A stretch of 64,000 bases of DNA from JAFGVL01 sp963662245 (GTDB lineage: Bacteria; Bacteroidota; Bacteroidia; Bacteroidales; Paludibacteraceae), in the NCBI GenBank assembly GCA_963662245.2, contig CAXXVQ010000009.1:620001-684000 (forward strand), written 5' to 3'. Position numbers and translations under genes: made by a program. Under the pieces are notes generated by a model that worked only from the letters and a program-made list of their open reading frames with translations, had not been told where the DNA came from and ran no database searches. Shown here piece after piece: positions 33,128-41,949 of this stretch. Numbering within the stretch: position 1 is the first letter of the stretch; every line of letters begins with the position of its first letter.

Positions 33128-34351
33128 TTAATTAATTAGCAGAGAACTATCCCCATAACTTAAAAAACGGAAATCATTCTCAAGCGCATAATCATACATA
33201 CGTTTCCAATCGCCTTTTAAGTAAGCAGAAATTAGTAGTAATAATGTGCTTTTGGGTTGGTGGAAATTGGTGATAATGTTTTTTACCACTTTGAACTGAT
33301 AACCTGGTGCAATCATAATTTGAGTTGAGGCTTGCAGGCTATGTAGCTTATTTTTTTTTATGTATGCTAAAATATTTTGCAGAGTTTTCTCTGTACTGAT
33401 GTTTGCTTCAGTGTTATAGGGAGTCCACTGAGTAATGGTTAAATCTTTTGCTGTAGCATCAGGATTGGATTCTAAATGTAACCCCATGTAATACAAGCTC
33501 TCTAGTGTGCGTACAGAGGTTGTGCCCACAGCCGTAATTTTACCTAGTTTTTGTAGTAAATGTTCGATAGTGCTTTGGGTTATTGAAATGACTTCTGAGT
33601 GCATCGTGTGATCTTTTATCTCTTCAGATTTTACCGGCTGAAAAGTGCCTGCACCCACATGTAAAGTCAGTTCTTCGGTTTCAATGCCTTTTTTCTGTAA
33701 TGCTTCAAAGACAGTTGGTGTAAAGTGTAACCCCGCAGTTGGCGCAGCAACTGAACCTTTTATTTTTGAGTAAACGGTTTGGTAAGTTGTTTTATCTTTT
33801 TCTGTAGTGTCACGGTGTAAGTATGGCGGAATTGGTAATTCACCAATCAGGTCAAGTAATTCAGCAAAGTTGATTTCAGGATTATTCCAAGAGAAGCGGA
33901 TAATATGTGTATTGCCTTCAGTTGAGATTCGTTCTGCGGTTACAGTTAGAGACGCACGGTCGTGCATCTGTACTTCAAGAGTAAGTTTCTCTTCTTTCCA
34001 TTTTTTAGAATTCCCCACCATGCATTTCCATTCGCAGCTTTCTGTTTGTTGAAATGCCAATGCGTAATCATTAGGTTGATGAGGCTCTAGACAGAATATT
34101 TCAATTTGAGCTCCTGTTGCTTTTGCAAATTGCATTCTTGCCTGAATTACTTTGGTGTTATTAAAAACCAATAAGCTATCTTCTGGTAAAAACACAGGAA
34201 GGGTATTGAATTTTGATTCAGAAATTTCTCCGTTTTGGTAAACTAATAGTTTTGAGGCATCTCTATTTTCCAAAGGGAATTTGGCAATTCGTTCATCAGG
34301 AAGATTGTAGTTGTAATCTTCAATTCGTATTTGTTTTACTTCTTGAAACAT
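33128..34351 (-). CDS. queA: S-adenosylmethionine:tRNA ribosyltransferase-isomerase
   Basis: The product is 407 residues from the ATG at 34351 (MFQEVKQIRIEDYNYNLP). A longer frame upstream would run into a repeat and is rejected. QueA features seen are LPDERIAKFPLENRDASKLL (as DERIAKFP), AAPTAGLHFT, LHVGAGTFQPV and NFHQPKSTLLLL. It makes epoxyqueuosine at the wobble base of tRNA. It is about 50 residues longer than the usual 350, which is typical of Bacteroidota versions. Confidence 0.95.
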   Translation of the reverse strand: MFQEVKQIRIEDYNYNLPDERIAKFPLENRDASKLLVYQNGEISESKFNTLPVFLPEDSLLVFNNTKVIQARMQFAKATGAQIEIFCLEPHQPNDYALAFQQTESCEWKCMVGNSKKWKEEKLTLEVQMHDRASLTVTAERISTEGNTHIIRFSWNNPEINFAELLDLIGELPIPPYLHRDTTEKDKTTYQTVYSKIKGSVAAPTAGLHFTPTVFEALQKKGIETEELTLHVGAGTFQPVKSEEIKDHTMHSEVISITQSTIEHLLQKLGKITAVGTTSVRTLESLYYMGLHLESNPDATAKDLTITQWTPYNTEANISTEKTLQNILAYIKKNKLHSLQASTQIMIAPGYQFKVVKNIITNFHQPKSTLLLLISAYLKGDWKRMYDYALENDFRFLSYGDSSLLIN

Positions 34352-34369
34352 TCTGTTTGTTTTGGAACG

Positions 34370-34377
34370 CAAAAATA
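34370..34377 (-). promoter_or_regulatory. Putative -7 box of queA
   Basis: On the minus strand TATTTTTG matches TAnnTTTG and lies 18 nt upstream of the chosen queA ATG, which supports that start. Confidence 0.5.
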
Positions 34378-34407
34378 GTGAAATTTGTAAACTAATTAGC
34401 CGAGGGG

Positions 34408-34507
34408 GATATTTGCTACGCCGATATTTGTTCCCTTCGGTCACGATATTTATTTTAATGCAACAAATATCTACAAATATCGCCCGTAGGGCAAATATCA
34501 ATAAATA
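34408..34507 (+). repeat. Inverted repeat of GATATTTGC...GCAAATATC type, copy 2
   Basis: This unit starts GATATTTGCTACGCCGATAT and ends ATCGCCCGTAGGGCAAATAT, so its ends are inverted. It shares the ends and length class of the copy at 19480-19590. It fills the gap between queA and the Smr gene. Confidence 0.8.
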
Positions 34508-34517
34508 ACAATGGATT

Positions 34518-35552
34518 ATGTTAAAAATAGGTGATAGAGTTCGTTTTTTAAATAGTGTGGGCGGTGGTATCGTTCGTAGTTTTCAGAACAAAGAAATTGT
34601 ATTGGTAGAGGAAGAGGATGGTTTTGAAACGCCGGTTCTTGTTCGTGAATGTGTGGTGATTGAAAGCGTGAGTAAACCTCAAGCGAATACTTCAAGTGTA
34701 CCTTCATCAAATCCAATAATTATTAGAGAAGAGCCGGAAGAGGAAATTGAGGTCGAGGAGACCAAAGGTGGTGATGTGCTAAGCGTGTATTTAGCTTTCT
34801 TACCACAGGATGAAAAGCAATTGCAAACTACCTCATACGATGTTTATTTAATCAACGATTGCAATTATTTTTTACATTACAATATTGCAACTCTTGGCCT
34901 AGAGGCAAACTGTGTTGGTCAAGGTGTGATTGAGCCAAATACAAAATATCAATTTGCTAAGTTGGATAAAGATCAGTTAAATGATTGGGAGCGATTGTCG
35001 GTTCAGTTTACTGCTTTCAAGAAAAAAGCGTATGCTCAAAAGCCCGCTGTTGATGTTGAGCTGAAAATCAATACAGTGAAGTTTTATAAGTTACATAGTT
35101 TTGTGGAAAATGATTTTTTCTATGAAAATGCGTTGATGTATACAGTTATTGAGAAAGACAGTTTTGCTCAGGAAATGAAGATCGACCCAAAGCAGTTGAA
35201 AGAGCAAATGGCGATGAAGAATGATCAGCCTCGTCGTGCACGAATTGAGAGAAAGGCGGTTAAGGTAAATGAAGTCATTGAAGTTGATTTGCATATTGAT
35301 GAACTGCTTGACTCAACTGTTGGAATGAGTAATGCTGATATTTTGCAATATCAATTAGAAGAATTTCATAAGGTGCTTCAGGAGAATAGAGGAAAAAAAG
35401 GACAAAAAATTGTCTTTATTCATGGAAAAGGTGAAGGTGTTTTGCGTAATGAAATCATGAAAGAGTTGAAGCAGAAATATGGTAATTTTTATGTGCAAGA
35501 TGCTTCTTTTAAGGAATATGGATTCGGCGCAACCATGGTAACTGTCCGTTAA
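34518..35552 (+). CDS. DUF2027 and Smr-domain protein
   Basis: The 344-residue product begins with the DUF2027 type (MLKIGDRVRFLNSVGGGIV). A middle beta-rich region follows, and the C-terminus (about 255-344) is an Smr domain with DLHIDELL, the FIHGKGEGVLR motif and a GFGATMVTV end. Smr domains are nucleases or nucleic-acid binders found in MutS2 and stand-alone proteins. The DUF2027-Smr pairing is typical of Bacteroidota. The role is not known in detail. Confidence 0.9.
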   Translation: MLKIGDRVRFLNSVGGGIVRSFQNKEIVLVEEEDGFETPVLVRECVVIESVSKPQANTSSVPSSNPIIIREEPEEEIEVEETKGGDVLSVYLAFLPQDEKQLQTTSYDVYLINDCNYFLHYNIATLGLEANCVGQGVIEPNTKYQFAKLDKDQLNDWERLSVQFTAFKKKAYAQKPAVDVELKINTVKFYKLHSFVENDFFYENALMYTVIEKDSFAQEMKIDPKQLKEQMAMKNDQPRRARIERKAVKVNEVIEVDLHIDELLDSTVGMSNADILQYQLEEFHKVLQENRGKKGQKIVFIHGKGEGVLRNEIMKELKQKYGNFYVQDASFKEYGFGATMVTVR

Positions 35553-35632
35553 TTTTGGTTGTGTTTTTCATAAATCATTTTTAACTTTCATAAAAACTTT
35601 CAACAAAATTTTCACATTCGGGTCTCATTCGT

Positions 35633-35640
35633 TATTTTTG
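35633..35640 (+). promoter_or_regulatory. Putative -7 box of the coiled-coil/zapA operon
   Basis: TATTTTTG matches TAnnTTTG and lies 19 nt before the ATG at 35660. No clear -33 box is seen. Confidence 0.45.
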
Positions 35641-35659
35641 TGAGAATTTTTTGCCCAAC

Positions 35660-35953
35660 ATGACAGAAGAGCAACGACAATTACTGAAAGGCTTACAAGA
35701 AAATATAGAGCGATTAAAGTCTCTGTATGAAGATGAAAAAGCGAAGAATCAGGCTTTGGTAAATGAGCTTGAACGAGAGAAGAAGGAATTGATGTTTGCG
35801 CACAAGAATCTGTTGGACTTACAAGCCAAGTATGACAATCTGGTAACAAAAGGTTTGCTTTCGGTAACTGAAGAAGAACGCCAAAAAGCAAAATACAGAT
35901 TGACAAAAATGGTGCGGGAAATAGATAAATGTTTAGCTCTTTTAAATCAATAA
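35660..35953 (+). CDS. Small coiled-coil protein upstream of zapA
   Basis: This 97-residue protein is rich in Glu, Lys and Leu heptads from residue 5 to about 65 (QLLKGLQENIERLKSLYEDE, for example), so a coiled coil is likely. The ATG at 35660 is preferred to a TTG at 35651. It lies 7 nt before zapA. The neighbourhood suggests a cell-division role of ZapB-like type, but that is inference. Confidence 0.75.
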   Translation: MTEEQRQLLKGLQENIERLKSLYEDEKAKNQALVNELEREKKELMFAHKNLLDLQAKYDNLVTKGLLSVTEEERQKAKYRLTKMVREIDKCLALLNQ

Positions 35954-35960
35954 TAGAGCA

Positions 35961-36272
35961 ATGGAAAAGAATGATTCGCTGAAAATAAATTTAAAAATTC
36001 TTGAGTTACAAGAGCCTTTGAGGTTGGATGTGAGGAAAGATCAAGAACAGGTTTATCGCACTGCAGGTGCGCAAATAAACTCAGCGATCAAGTTATATAG
36101 ACAAAAGTTTCCACTTACACCTTTGGAGAAAATCCTCTCTATGGTGTTGTTGAATTTTGCAGTGAAAAGCTTACATGTAGCAGATGAACAGGATATTAAT
36201 CCATTGATGAAAGAATTAGAAGCTTTAGAGGCAAACTTAAAGACATACTTGGATACCGGCGTTTCCGAATAA
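35961..36272 (+). CDS. zapA: Cell division protein ZapA
   Basis: The 103-residue product fits ZapA: an N-terminal beta/alpha domain (KINLKILELQEPLRL, then DQEQVYRTAGAQINSAIKLY) and a C-terminal helix (about 55-95). ZapA bundles FtsZ filaments. The gene order coiled-coil protein-zapA-rny is common in Bacteroidota. A long terminator hairpin follows. Confidence 0.85.
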   Translation: MEKNDSLKINLKILELQEPLRLDVRKDQEQVYRTAGAQINSAIKLYRQKFPLTPLEKILSMVLLNFAVKSLHVADEQDINPLMKELEALEANLKTYLDTGVSE

Positions 36273-36296
36273 ACAAAATATTTCAATATATTATCC

Positions 36297-36350
36297 CGCA
36301 TTATTTTACTGAAAGACAGTGGTCTATTGGTGAAGTGATGCGTTTTTTTT
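36297..36350 (+). terminator. Long hairpin terminator between zapA and rny
   Basis: CGCATTATTTTAC and GTGAAGTGATGCG make a continuous 13-bp stem with three G-T wobbles. Inside is a second small stem, AGAC/GTCT. Eight Ts follow. This is stronger than most terminators in the window and suggests that rny has its own promoter in the 23 nt that follow or relies on read-through. Confidence 0.8.
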
Positions 36351-36373
36351 AACCTTTAATACATAATTAACTC

Positions 36374-37903
36374 ATGGAAATTGTAATAGGTGCAATAGCC
36401 TTAATGATAGGTGGTGTAGGTACATTTATTACGATGAAATTCATCGTAAAATCACGCTACAGCAACCTGCTGAAAGAGGCTGAAGCCGAAGCTGAAGTTC
36501 TTAAAAAGAACAAGCTTATAGAAGTCAAGGAAAAATATCTAAATCTGAAAGAGGAGTACGAGAAGCAAGTTGCTCAACGCAATCAGAAAATGCAACAAGC
36601 TGAGGCTAAATTGCAACAACGCGAAATGCAACATAATCAGATACAAGCTGATATCAATAGAAAAAGTCAAGAAATTGATGCTATTCGTGTAAACTTAGAT
36701 AACCAACTAGAAGTAGTTGAGCATAAGAAAAATGAATTAGATAAACTTCATAAGCAAGAGTTAGTTCAGTTAGAGCAAATTTCAGGTTTGTCAGCTGAAC
36801 AAGCTAAAGAAAAACTTGTTGAATCGTTGAAAGAAGAGGCAAAAACAGATGCGATGTCTTATATCAACGAGATTATGGATGAGGCTAAAATGACTGCTAA
36901 CAAAGAAGCTAAGCGTATTGTTGTTCAAACTATTCAACGCGTGGCGACTGAAGCAGCAATCGAAAACTCAGTAACAGTATTCCATATTGAGTCTGATGAG
37001 ATGAAGGGTCGTATTATCGGTCGTGAAGGTCGTAATATCCGTGCCTTGGAAGCTGCTACAGGAATTGAAATCATCGTTGATGATACTCCAGAAGCTATCG
37101 TTCTTTCAGGTTTTGACCCAGTTCGTCGTGAGGTAGCTCGTTTAGCACTTCACCAATTAGTAACTGATGGTCGTATTCACCCTGCTCGTATTGAAGAAGT
37201 GGTTGCTAAAGTGCGTAAGCAAATTGAAGAAGAAATCATTGAAACAGGTAAGCGTACAGCAATTGATTTAGGTGTACATGGTTTACATCCTGAATTGATT
37301 CGTATGATTGGTAAAATGAAATACCGTTCATCTTACGGTCAAAACTTGTTGCAACATGCTCGTGAAACTGCTAACCTTTGTGCGGTTATGGCTTCTGAGC
37401 TTGGTTTAAATCCTAAGAAAGCAAAACGCGCAGGTCTTTTACACGATATAGGTAAAGTGCCTGATGATGAGCCAGAATTGCCACACGCAATCTTAGGTAT
37501 GAAGTTAGCTGAGAAATTTAAAGAGAAACCGGATATTTGTAATGCTATTGGTGCTCACCATGATGAAACGGAAATGACAAGTTTATTGTCACCTATCGTT
37601 CAAGTGTGTGATGCTATCTCTGGTGCTCGTCCGGGTGCTCGTCGTGAAATTGTTGAGGCATACATCAAGCGTTTGAATGACCTAGAGAACTTAGCGCTTT
37701 CTTACCCAGGTGTTATCAAAACTTATGCTATCCAAGCTGGTCGTGAATTACGCGTAATCGTTGGAGCAGATAAGATTGATGATAAGGATACAGAAACATT
37801 ATCATTCGATATTGCTAAGAAAATTCAAGATGAAATGACTTATCCGGGACAAGTGAAAATCACGGTTATTCGTGAAACTCGTGCGGTAAGTTTTGCAAAA
37901 TAA
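36374..37903 (+). CDS. rny: Ribonuclease Y
   Basis: The 509-residue product has the RNase Y plan: an N-terminal membrane helix (about 1-24), a long coiled coil (about 30-190), a KH domain with GRIIGREGRNIRALE, and an HD domain with HD in GLLHDIGK and the AHHDE segment. It starts mRNA decay from the membrane. Length and order are normal. Confidence 0.97.
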   Translation: MEIVIGAIALMIGGVGTFITMKFIVKSRYSNLLKEAEAEAEVLKKNKLIEVKEKYLNLKEEYEKQVAQRNQKMQQAEAKLQQREMQHNQIQADINRKSQEIDAIRVNLDNQLEVVEHKKNELDKLHKQELVQLEQISGLSAEQAKEKLVESLKEEAKTDAMSYINEIMDEAKMTANKEAKRIVVQTIQRVATEAAIENSVTVFHIESDEMKGRIIGREGRNIRALEAATGIEIIVDDTPEAIVLSGFDPVRREVARLALHQLVTDGRIHPARIEEVVAKVRKQIEEEIIETGKRTAIDLGVHGLHPELIRMIGKMKYRSSYGQNLLQHARETANLCAVMASELGLNPKKAKRAGLLHDIGKVPDDEPELPHAILGMKLAEKFKEKPDICNAIGAHHDETEMTSLLSPIVQVCDAISGARPGARREIVEAYIKRLNDLENLALSYPGVIKTYAIQAGRELRVIVGADKIDDKDTETLSFDIAKKIQDEMTYPGQVKITVIRETRAVSFAK

Positions 37904-37905
37904 AT

Positions 37906-37964
37906 CTACCCCAAACCCCTAAAGGGGCTTTCTCCTCCCCTTTAGGGGAGGTTGGGAGGGGTGG
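37906..37964 (+). repeat. Palindromic repeat after rny
   Basis: TACCCCAAACCCCTAAAGGG with GCTTTC (left) faces CTCCCCTTTAGGGGAGGTTG with GGAGGGGTGG (right). It is a member of the CCCCT/AGGGG family and ends 8 nt before the tmRNA. Confidence 0.8.
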
Positions 37965-37972
37965 TTTTCTAA

Positions 37973-38363
37973 GGGGCTGTTTGGTTTTGACAGCGGGTAG
38001 AAGTGATGTGTAAGCATGCAGTGCGTTGTCGGATAGCACTTAAATCATAGTCGGCAAATTATAACTGGCGAAAATAATTACGCTCTTGCAGCTTAATCGA
38101 AGTATAGTAGATTAGCATAATTCCGGCACATGTGTCGGAACAAGACATCGCTCGGAAGCTACGCCCTGAAGCGTCCGATCAAGTGGTGTAGGAAAATCGG
38201 GGATAGCTTAAGTATGCCTCGCTGCTTTTGTGAAACTTAAGAGGATAAGGGGGTGGTTGGTGGCTTCGGTCTTGCCTCTCCACGAAAATTGAAGGCGGAG
38301 ATAAGCATGTAGAAAGCAGGTTAATTCCTCGTTTGGACACGGGTTCGACTCCCGTCAGCTCCA
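37973..38363 (+). ncRNA. ssrA: tmRNA (transfer-messenger RNA)
   Basis: The 5' end GGGGCTG pairs with CAGCTCC near 38356-38362 to make the acceptor stem, and the 3' part holds the T-arm GGGTTCGACTCCCG. The tag frame GGC GAA AAT AAT TAC GCT CTT GCA GCT TAA (38067-38096) encodes GENNYALAA, the tag type of Bacteroidota. CCA is not encoded. Together with SmpB it frees stalled ribosomes. The 5' end is set by pairing and may be off by a base or two. Confidence 0.96.
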
Positions 38364-38386
38364 CGATAGAATATTATTGAAATTCA

Positions 38387-38425
38387 AAAAATACGAACTC
38401 TATTTGTCGAGTTCGTATTTTTTTT
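38387..38425 (+). terminator. Terminator of the tmRNA gene
   Basis: ATACGAACTC and GAGTTCGTAT form a perfect 10-bp stem over an 8-nt loop, with eight Ts after it. Confidence 0.9.
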
Positions 38426-38529
38426 GCTTTATCGTTCTGATTGTTTTTAAACATATAATAGCTTTTATTAAATAAAATCTGTTAATTTTATGCCTTGTTC
38501 AAGCGGTTTAACGAAAAACGACAACGATT

Positions 38530-39231
38530 ATGAAAAAGATAAATTTATTTCTGATAGCCTTATTTGTGCTAATTTTTAGTGCAAATGCTCAAGAAGAAGA
38601 GCAAGGGCTAATGCCGAATGATAGCATGGCATTGTTTAAAGTTTTGGTGACAAATATTAAAGATATTCCTTCTGAAGGAGATAGGATTAAGTTTATAAAT
38701 CCTGAAACGCAAACAGAATATTCAGGCATTTCTGATGCGCAAGGTCGATTTGATATCTTGATTCCAAAGGGTGAATTATTGGAGATTCGTTTCTTATCTC
38801 TAGGTAAGGATTCTACTTTACGCACTTTGACCGTTCCAGATCAACCGGGTGGTATTACAATTAATTACACGCTTAGATATGAGTTGCCAAAAACAATTAC
38901 TTTAGATAATGTGTATTTTGACACCAATAAGGCAACTTTGAAGTCTAGTTCATTTGAAACTCTTGATAACCTAGCTGAATTGCTTAGGTTTAAGAAAACT
39001 TTAGAGCTTGAAATTGCCGGACATACTGATGATGTTGGTGGTGCTGCTCCTAACTTGAAGCTATCTCAAAACAGAGCAAATTCAGTTAAGGCTTATTTGG
39101 TGAAAAAAGGTGTTGAAGCAAACAGATTAAAAGCTGTTGGTTATGGTTTAACTAAACCAATTGACACGAATGAAACTCCTGAAGGAAGAGCTCATAACCG
39201 AAGAACTGAAGCCCATATCATAAAAGAATAA
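38530..39231 (+). CDS. OmpA-family outer-membrane protein
   Basis: The 233-residue product starts with a signal peptide (MKKINLFLIALFVLIFSANA). A short carboxypeptidase-regulatory-like beta domain follows (about 30-115). The C-terminal OmpA domain (about 130-233) has LDNVYFDTNKATL, EIAGHTDDVG and the NRANSVKAYL and NRRTEAHI blocks. It should bind peptidoglycan from the outer-membrane side. It lacks the long beta-barrel of classical OmpA. Confidence 0.92.
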   Translation: MKKINLFLIALFVLIFSANAQEEEQGLMPNDSMALFKVLVTNIKDIPSEGDRIKFINPETQTEYSGISDAQGRFDILIPKGELLEIRFLSLGKDSTLRTLTVPDQPGGITINYTLRYELPKTITLDNVYFDTNKATLKSSSFETLDNLAELLRFKKTLELEIAGHTDDVGGAAPNLKLSQNRANSVKAYLVKKGVEANRLKAVGYGLTKPIDTNETPEGRAHNRRTEAHIIKE

Positions 39232-39237
39232 AAAAGT

Positions 39238-39267
39238 AAATCCCGCTTTATCGAGCGGGATTTTTTT
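39238..39267 (+). terminator. Terminator of the OmpA gene
   Basis: ATCCCGCT and AGCGGGAT form an 8-bp stem over TTATCG, with seven Ts. It overlaps the end of the convergent permease gene. Confidence 0.88.
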
Positions 39268-40375
39268 ATGTAGTTTTTCTATATTTTAATATGGCTAGTG
39301 TGAATGCTGAAACTGCAAATACGCTTACTGTGATATATTCAGTCCATATGTCTGTTACAGTGGCTCCTTTAAGAATAATCCCTCTCATTATTTTTACAAA
39401 ATAAAATAACGGGTTAATGTGGTCAATCGCTTGTGCCCAACTTGGCATACTTTCTACAGGAGTAAAAAGTCCACTCATCATAATAAATACCATCAAAAAG
39501 AAATAAACAGCAAAAGTAACCTGTTGCTGAGTTTCACTTATTGTGGAAAGAAATAGACCAATAGAAAGGACTAGTAATAGGTAAATTGCTGTTGCACTGT
39601 ATAACAGTCCAAGATTCCCTCTAACAGGCATTCCGAAAAGTAAATGGGCAATGATTAGTCCGAAGCTTAGCTCAAAAAGCCCAATTATTAGAAATGGAAG
39701 TAGTTTACCGGCAATTAGTTGCCAATTTTTTATGGGTGTAACATTGATTTGTTCTATAGTTCCCAGTTCTTTCTCGCGCACGAGATTCATTCCTCCTAGC
39801 ATCATTCCAATAATAGTAATCAGTACGACAAGGATTCCGGGAGCCATGTAAATCTTGTAATTCAGTTCTGCATTGTACCAGAAACTACTCACAATATTTA
39901 TTGTCCGTGGCGCTTTTTGTGCATTCGTTTTTATATTAATCTCATGATTATAATCTCTAATAATTTGAGATAAATATGCAGAACCTAATTGTGCCGAGTT
40001 TCCAACAATTGCATCTGCCAGTATTTGTAGTTCAGGATGATTGTTGGTGTACAAGTTTTTATCAAAATCTTTAGGAATACATAGTGCAAGGTCAATTTTA
40101 CTTTCGCGGATTAGTTCTTCAGCCTGATCTTGATTCGCCGGTAAATAATTGACATGAAAAATATTGTTATTATCAATGCGATTAATCAATTCAATAGAGG
40201 CTTGGGATTTGTCATAATCCACTACTGCCATATCGATTCTTTTTACCTCAAAAGTAGCAGCAAAAACAAGTACTAATAGTTGAAATATTGGAAGCACAAA
40301 TATGATTGGTAACATTCCTTTGTTACGAAATATCTGTATAAATTCCTTTTGTAGTATGTATAATAGAATCTTCAT
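39266..40375 (-). CDS. ABC-2 type transporter permease, second of the efflux operon
   Basis: The 369-residue product has an N-terminal helix (about 20-40), a large extracytoplasmic domain (to about 175) and five C-terminal helices, the YhhJ/YbhR plan. The conserved REKELGTIEQINVTP segment is present. It is the last gene of the efflux operon and would pair with the next permease to form the membrane channel. Confidence 0.9.
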   Translation of the reverse strand: MKILLYILQKEFIQIFRNKGMLPIIFVLPIFQLLVLVFAATFEVKRIDMAVVDYDKSQASIELINRIDNNNIFHVNYLPANQDQAEELIRESKIDLALCIPKDFDKNLYTNNHPELQILADAIVGNSAQLGSAYLSQIIRDYNHEINIKTNAQKAPRTINIVSSFWYNAELNYKIYMAPGILVVLITIIGMMLGGMNLVREKELGTIEQINVTPIKNWQLIAGKLLPFLIIGLFELSFGLIIAHLLFGMPVRGNLGLLYSATAIYLLLVLSIGLFLSTISETQQQVTFAVYFFLMVFIMMSGLFTPVESMPSWAQAIDHINPLFYFVKIMRGIILKGATVTDIWTEYITVSVFAVSAFTLAILKYRKTT

Positions 40376-40412
40376 TAAATTAATAGTTAATAATTAACAG
40401 TTAATAGCTATT

Positions 40413-41507
40413 TTACTCAAGGCGAATCTTGAATTTCTTTAAGCTTATAAATAAAAAGACTAATGACAGTCCAATTAGAATTAATGTTTGAAGCCAAAGG
40501 ACTGTGATGTCTGCTCCTTTTAGCATAATTCCTCTGTTGATTTCTATAAACCAGCGTGGAGGCATAATGTTAGATAGTATCTGAAGTGGTAACGGCATAT
40601 TTTTTATTGGGAAAATAAATCCTGAGAGCAGGATGGTAGGCATCATTAGGCCAAAGCCCGAAATTGACATGGCTGCCATTTGATTTGATACTACTGATGA
40701 AATCATAATCCCTATGCTTAATGCCAAGAAAATAAACAGCATGATTTCTGCCATTAACAAAGATGTACTTCCGATGATTGGAACGCCAAATAATTGTGTG
40801 CCGATTACTAAAATCATTACAGCATTAACTATAGAAAGGAATAGGTATGGTGTAACTTTTCCTAAAATAATCTGTAAAGGCTTAAGTGGTGATGCTAACA
40901 GGATTTCCATTGTGCCGGATTCTTTCTCGCGTGTAATGGTGATTGCTGTCATCATTGCTGAAATAAGCATCAGAATCATTGCAAATAGTCCAGGTACAAA
41001 GTTGTAAGCTTCTTTCATGTCTTCATTATATAGCATGCGTGTTTTAACATCAATATTTGATGGGTTGCCATCGCTTGTTGCTTGAGACTGTAAGTAATTG
41101 TTTACAATCGCTGTAGTATAGTTTACAACGAGTTGGGCTGTGTTCGGTTCTGAAGCATCGGCTAAAAGCTGAAGGTCTACTTCTCCTTCTTTGATGAATT
41201 TCTTGCCAAAATTTGGTTCAAAAATGATTATTTCTTTAGCTGCTCCACTTCGCAGTACTTCTTCGTATTCTGATGGTGAATGAAGAACTTCAGCGATATT
41301 GAAGTAGGTAGAAGAAGCTATTTGTTGCGTGATTTGTCTACTAACCTCGTCTTTTGAATAATCCGCAATTGCTACCTTGATATTTTTCACTTCATTGGTC
41401 ATGGCATATCCGAAAAGAAGTAATTGCACTAATGGAATCACAAACAGGATTATGAGCGTTCGTTTATCTCGAAAGATGTGTAGAAACTCCTTTCTTACGA
41501 AAGCCAT
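40413..41507 (-). CDS. ABC-2 type transporter permease, first of the efflux operon
   Basis: The product is 364 residues from the ATG at 41507 (MAFVRKEFLHIFRDKRTLII). A longer frame to 41564 would overlap the four-helix gene and starts in an AT-rich repeat-like stretch. It has the same layout as its neighbour: a first helix, a large periplasmic loop, then TREKESGTMEILLASPLKP and several helices. It is a YbhS-like subunit. Confidence 0.9.
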   Translation of the reverse strand: MAFVRKEFLHIFRDKRTLIILFVIPLVQLLLFGYAMTNEVKNIKVAIADYSKDEVSRQITQQIASSTYFNIAEVLHSPSEYEEVLRSGAAKEIIIFEPNFGKKFIKEGEVDLQLLADASEPNTAQLVVNYTTAIVNNYLQSQATSDGNPSNIDVKTRMLYNEDMKEAYNFVPGLFAMILMLISAMMTAITITREKESGTMEILLASPLKPLQIILGKVTPYLFLSIVNAVMILVIGTQLFGVPIIGSTSLLMAEIMLFIFLALSIGIMISSVVSNQMAAMSISGFGLMMPTILLSGFIFPIKNMPLPLQILSNIMPPRWFIEINRGIMLKGADITVLWLQTLILIGLSLVFLFISLKKFKIRLE

Positions 41508-41560
41508 AAATCGACTTCGTCTAATTAATAATGAATAATTAATAGTGAATAATTTTCTCA

Positions 41561-41917
41561 TCACTTAACACCTTTCGCAGTTTTAATTATTGCAGTTAAT
41601 AATTTAATTAGTTCTTGGCAGTTATTACATGTAGATGAAAAAGCTTTTTTATCAATGTAATCGCTGTCATTTAATAAGTTTAGCCAATATTCTGTTTCAT
41701 TAGCTTCTTTTAATGCAATGCTTAATTTATGAATAAAGTCAGCTTTTGATTGAGCATAATCTGATTCTCTTATTAGAGCTCCAATTGCAGTTCCACTTCT
41801 CAACATTTGCTTAGATAAAACAAACTCTCTTTGTTCAGAAGTTAAAAACTTGTAAGCTTTTATCATTCGTAATGCAAATTCGTATGATTTCTGTTTTACG
41901 ATGTTATCAGTCTTCAT
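41561..41917 (-). CDS. Four-helix-bundle protein (S23/IVP family)
   Basis: This 118-residue helical protein has the family look: YEFALRMIKAYKFL, the SKQMLRSGTAIGALIRESDY core, KADFIHKLSIALKEANETEYW and a final helix. The family was first seen as the intervening-sequence protein in 23S rRNA genes, and stand-alone copies are common in Bacteroidota. Here it sits inside an ABC efflux operon, between the second ATPase and the first permease, in the same direction. AT-rich repeats (such as ATTAATTGTTCATTGTAAAT) flank it on both sides, so it may be an insertion. Function is unknown. Confidence 0.85.
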   Translation of the reverse strand: MKTDNIVKQKSYEFALRMIKAYKFLTSEQREFVLSKQMLRSGTAIGALIRESDYAQSKADFIHKLSIALKEANETEYWLNLLNDSDYIDKKAFSSTCNNCQELIKLLTAIIKTAKGVK

Positions 41918-41949
41918 TATTAATTGTTCATTGTAAATTATTAATTATA

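Noticed and set aside
34352..34501. Upstream extension of queA by 50 residues
   Set aside because: The added part has no QueA similarity and reads through an inverted repeat; a promoter box lies just before the inner ATG.
36273..36373. 6S RNA gene between zapA and rny
   Set aside because: The gap is only 101 bp and shows a terminator-like hairpin, not the long open-bubble 6S structure.
38179..38364. Minus-strand open frame starting MELTGVEPVSK
   Set aside because: It is the antisense of the tmRNA 3' half, a well-known false gene call.
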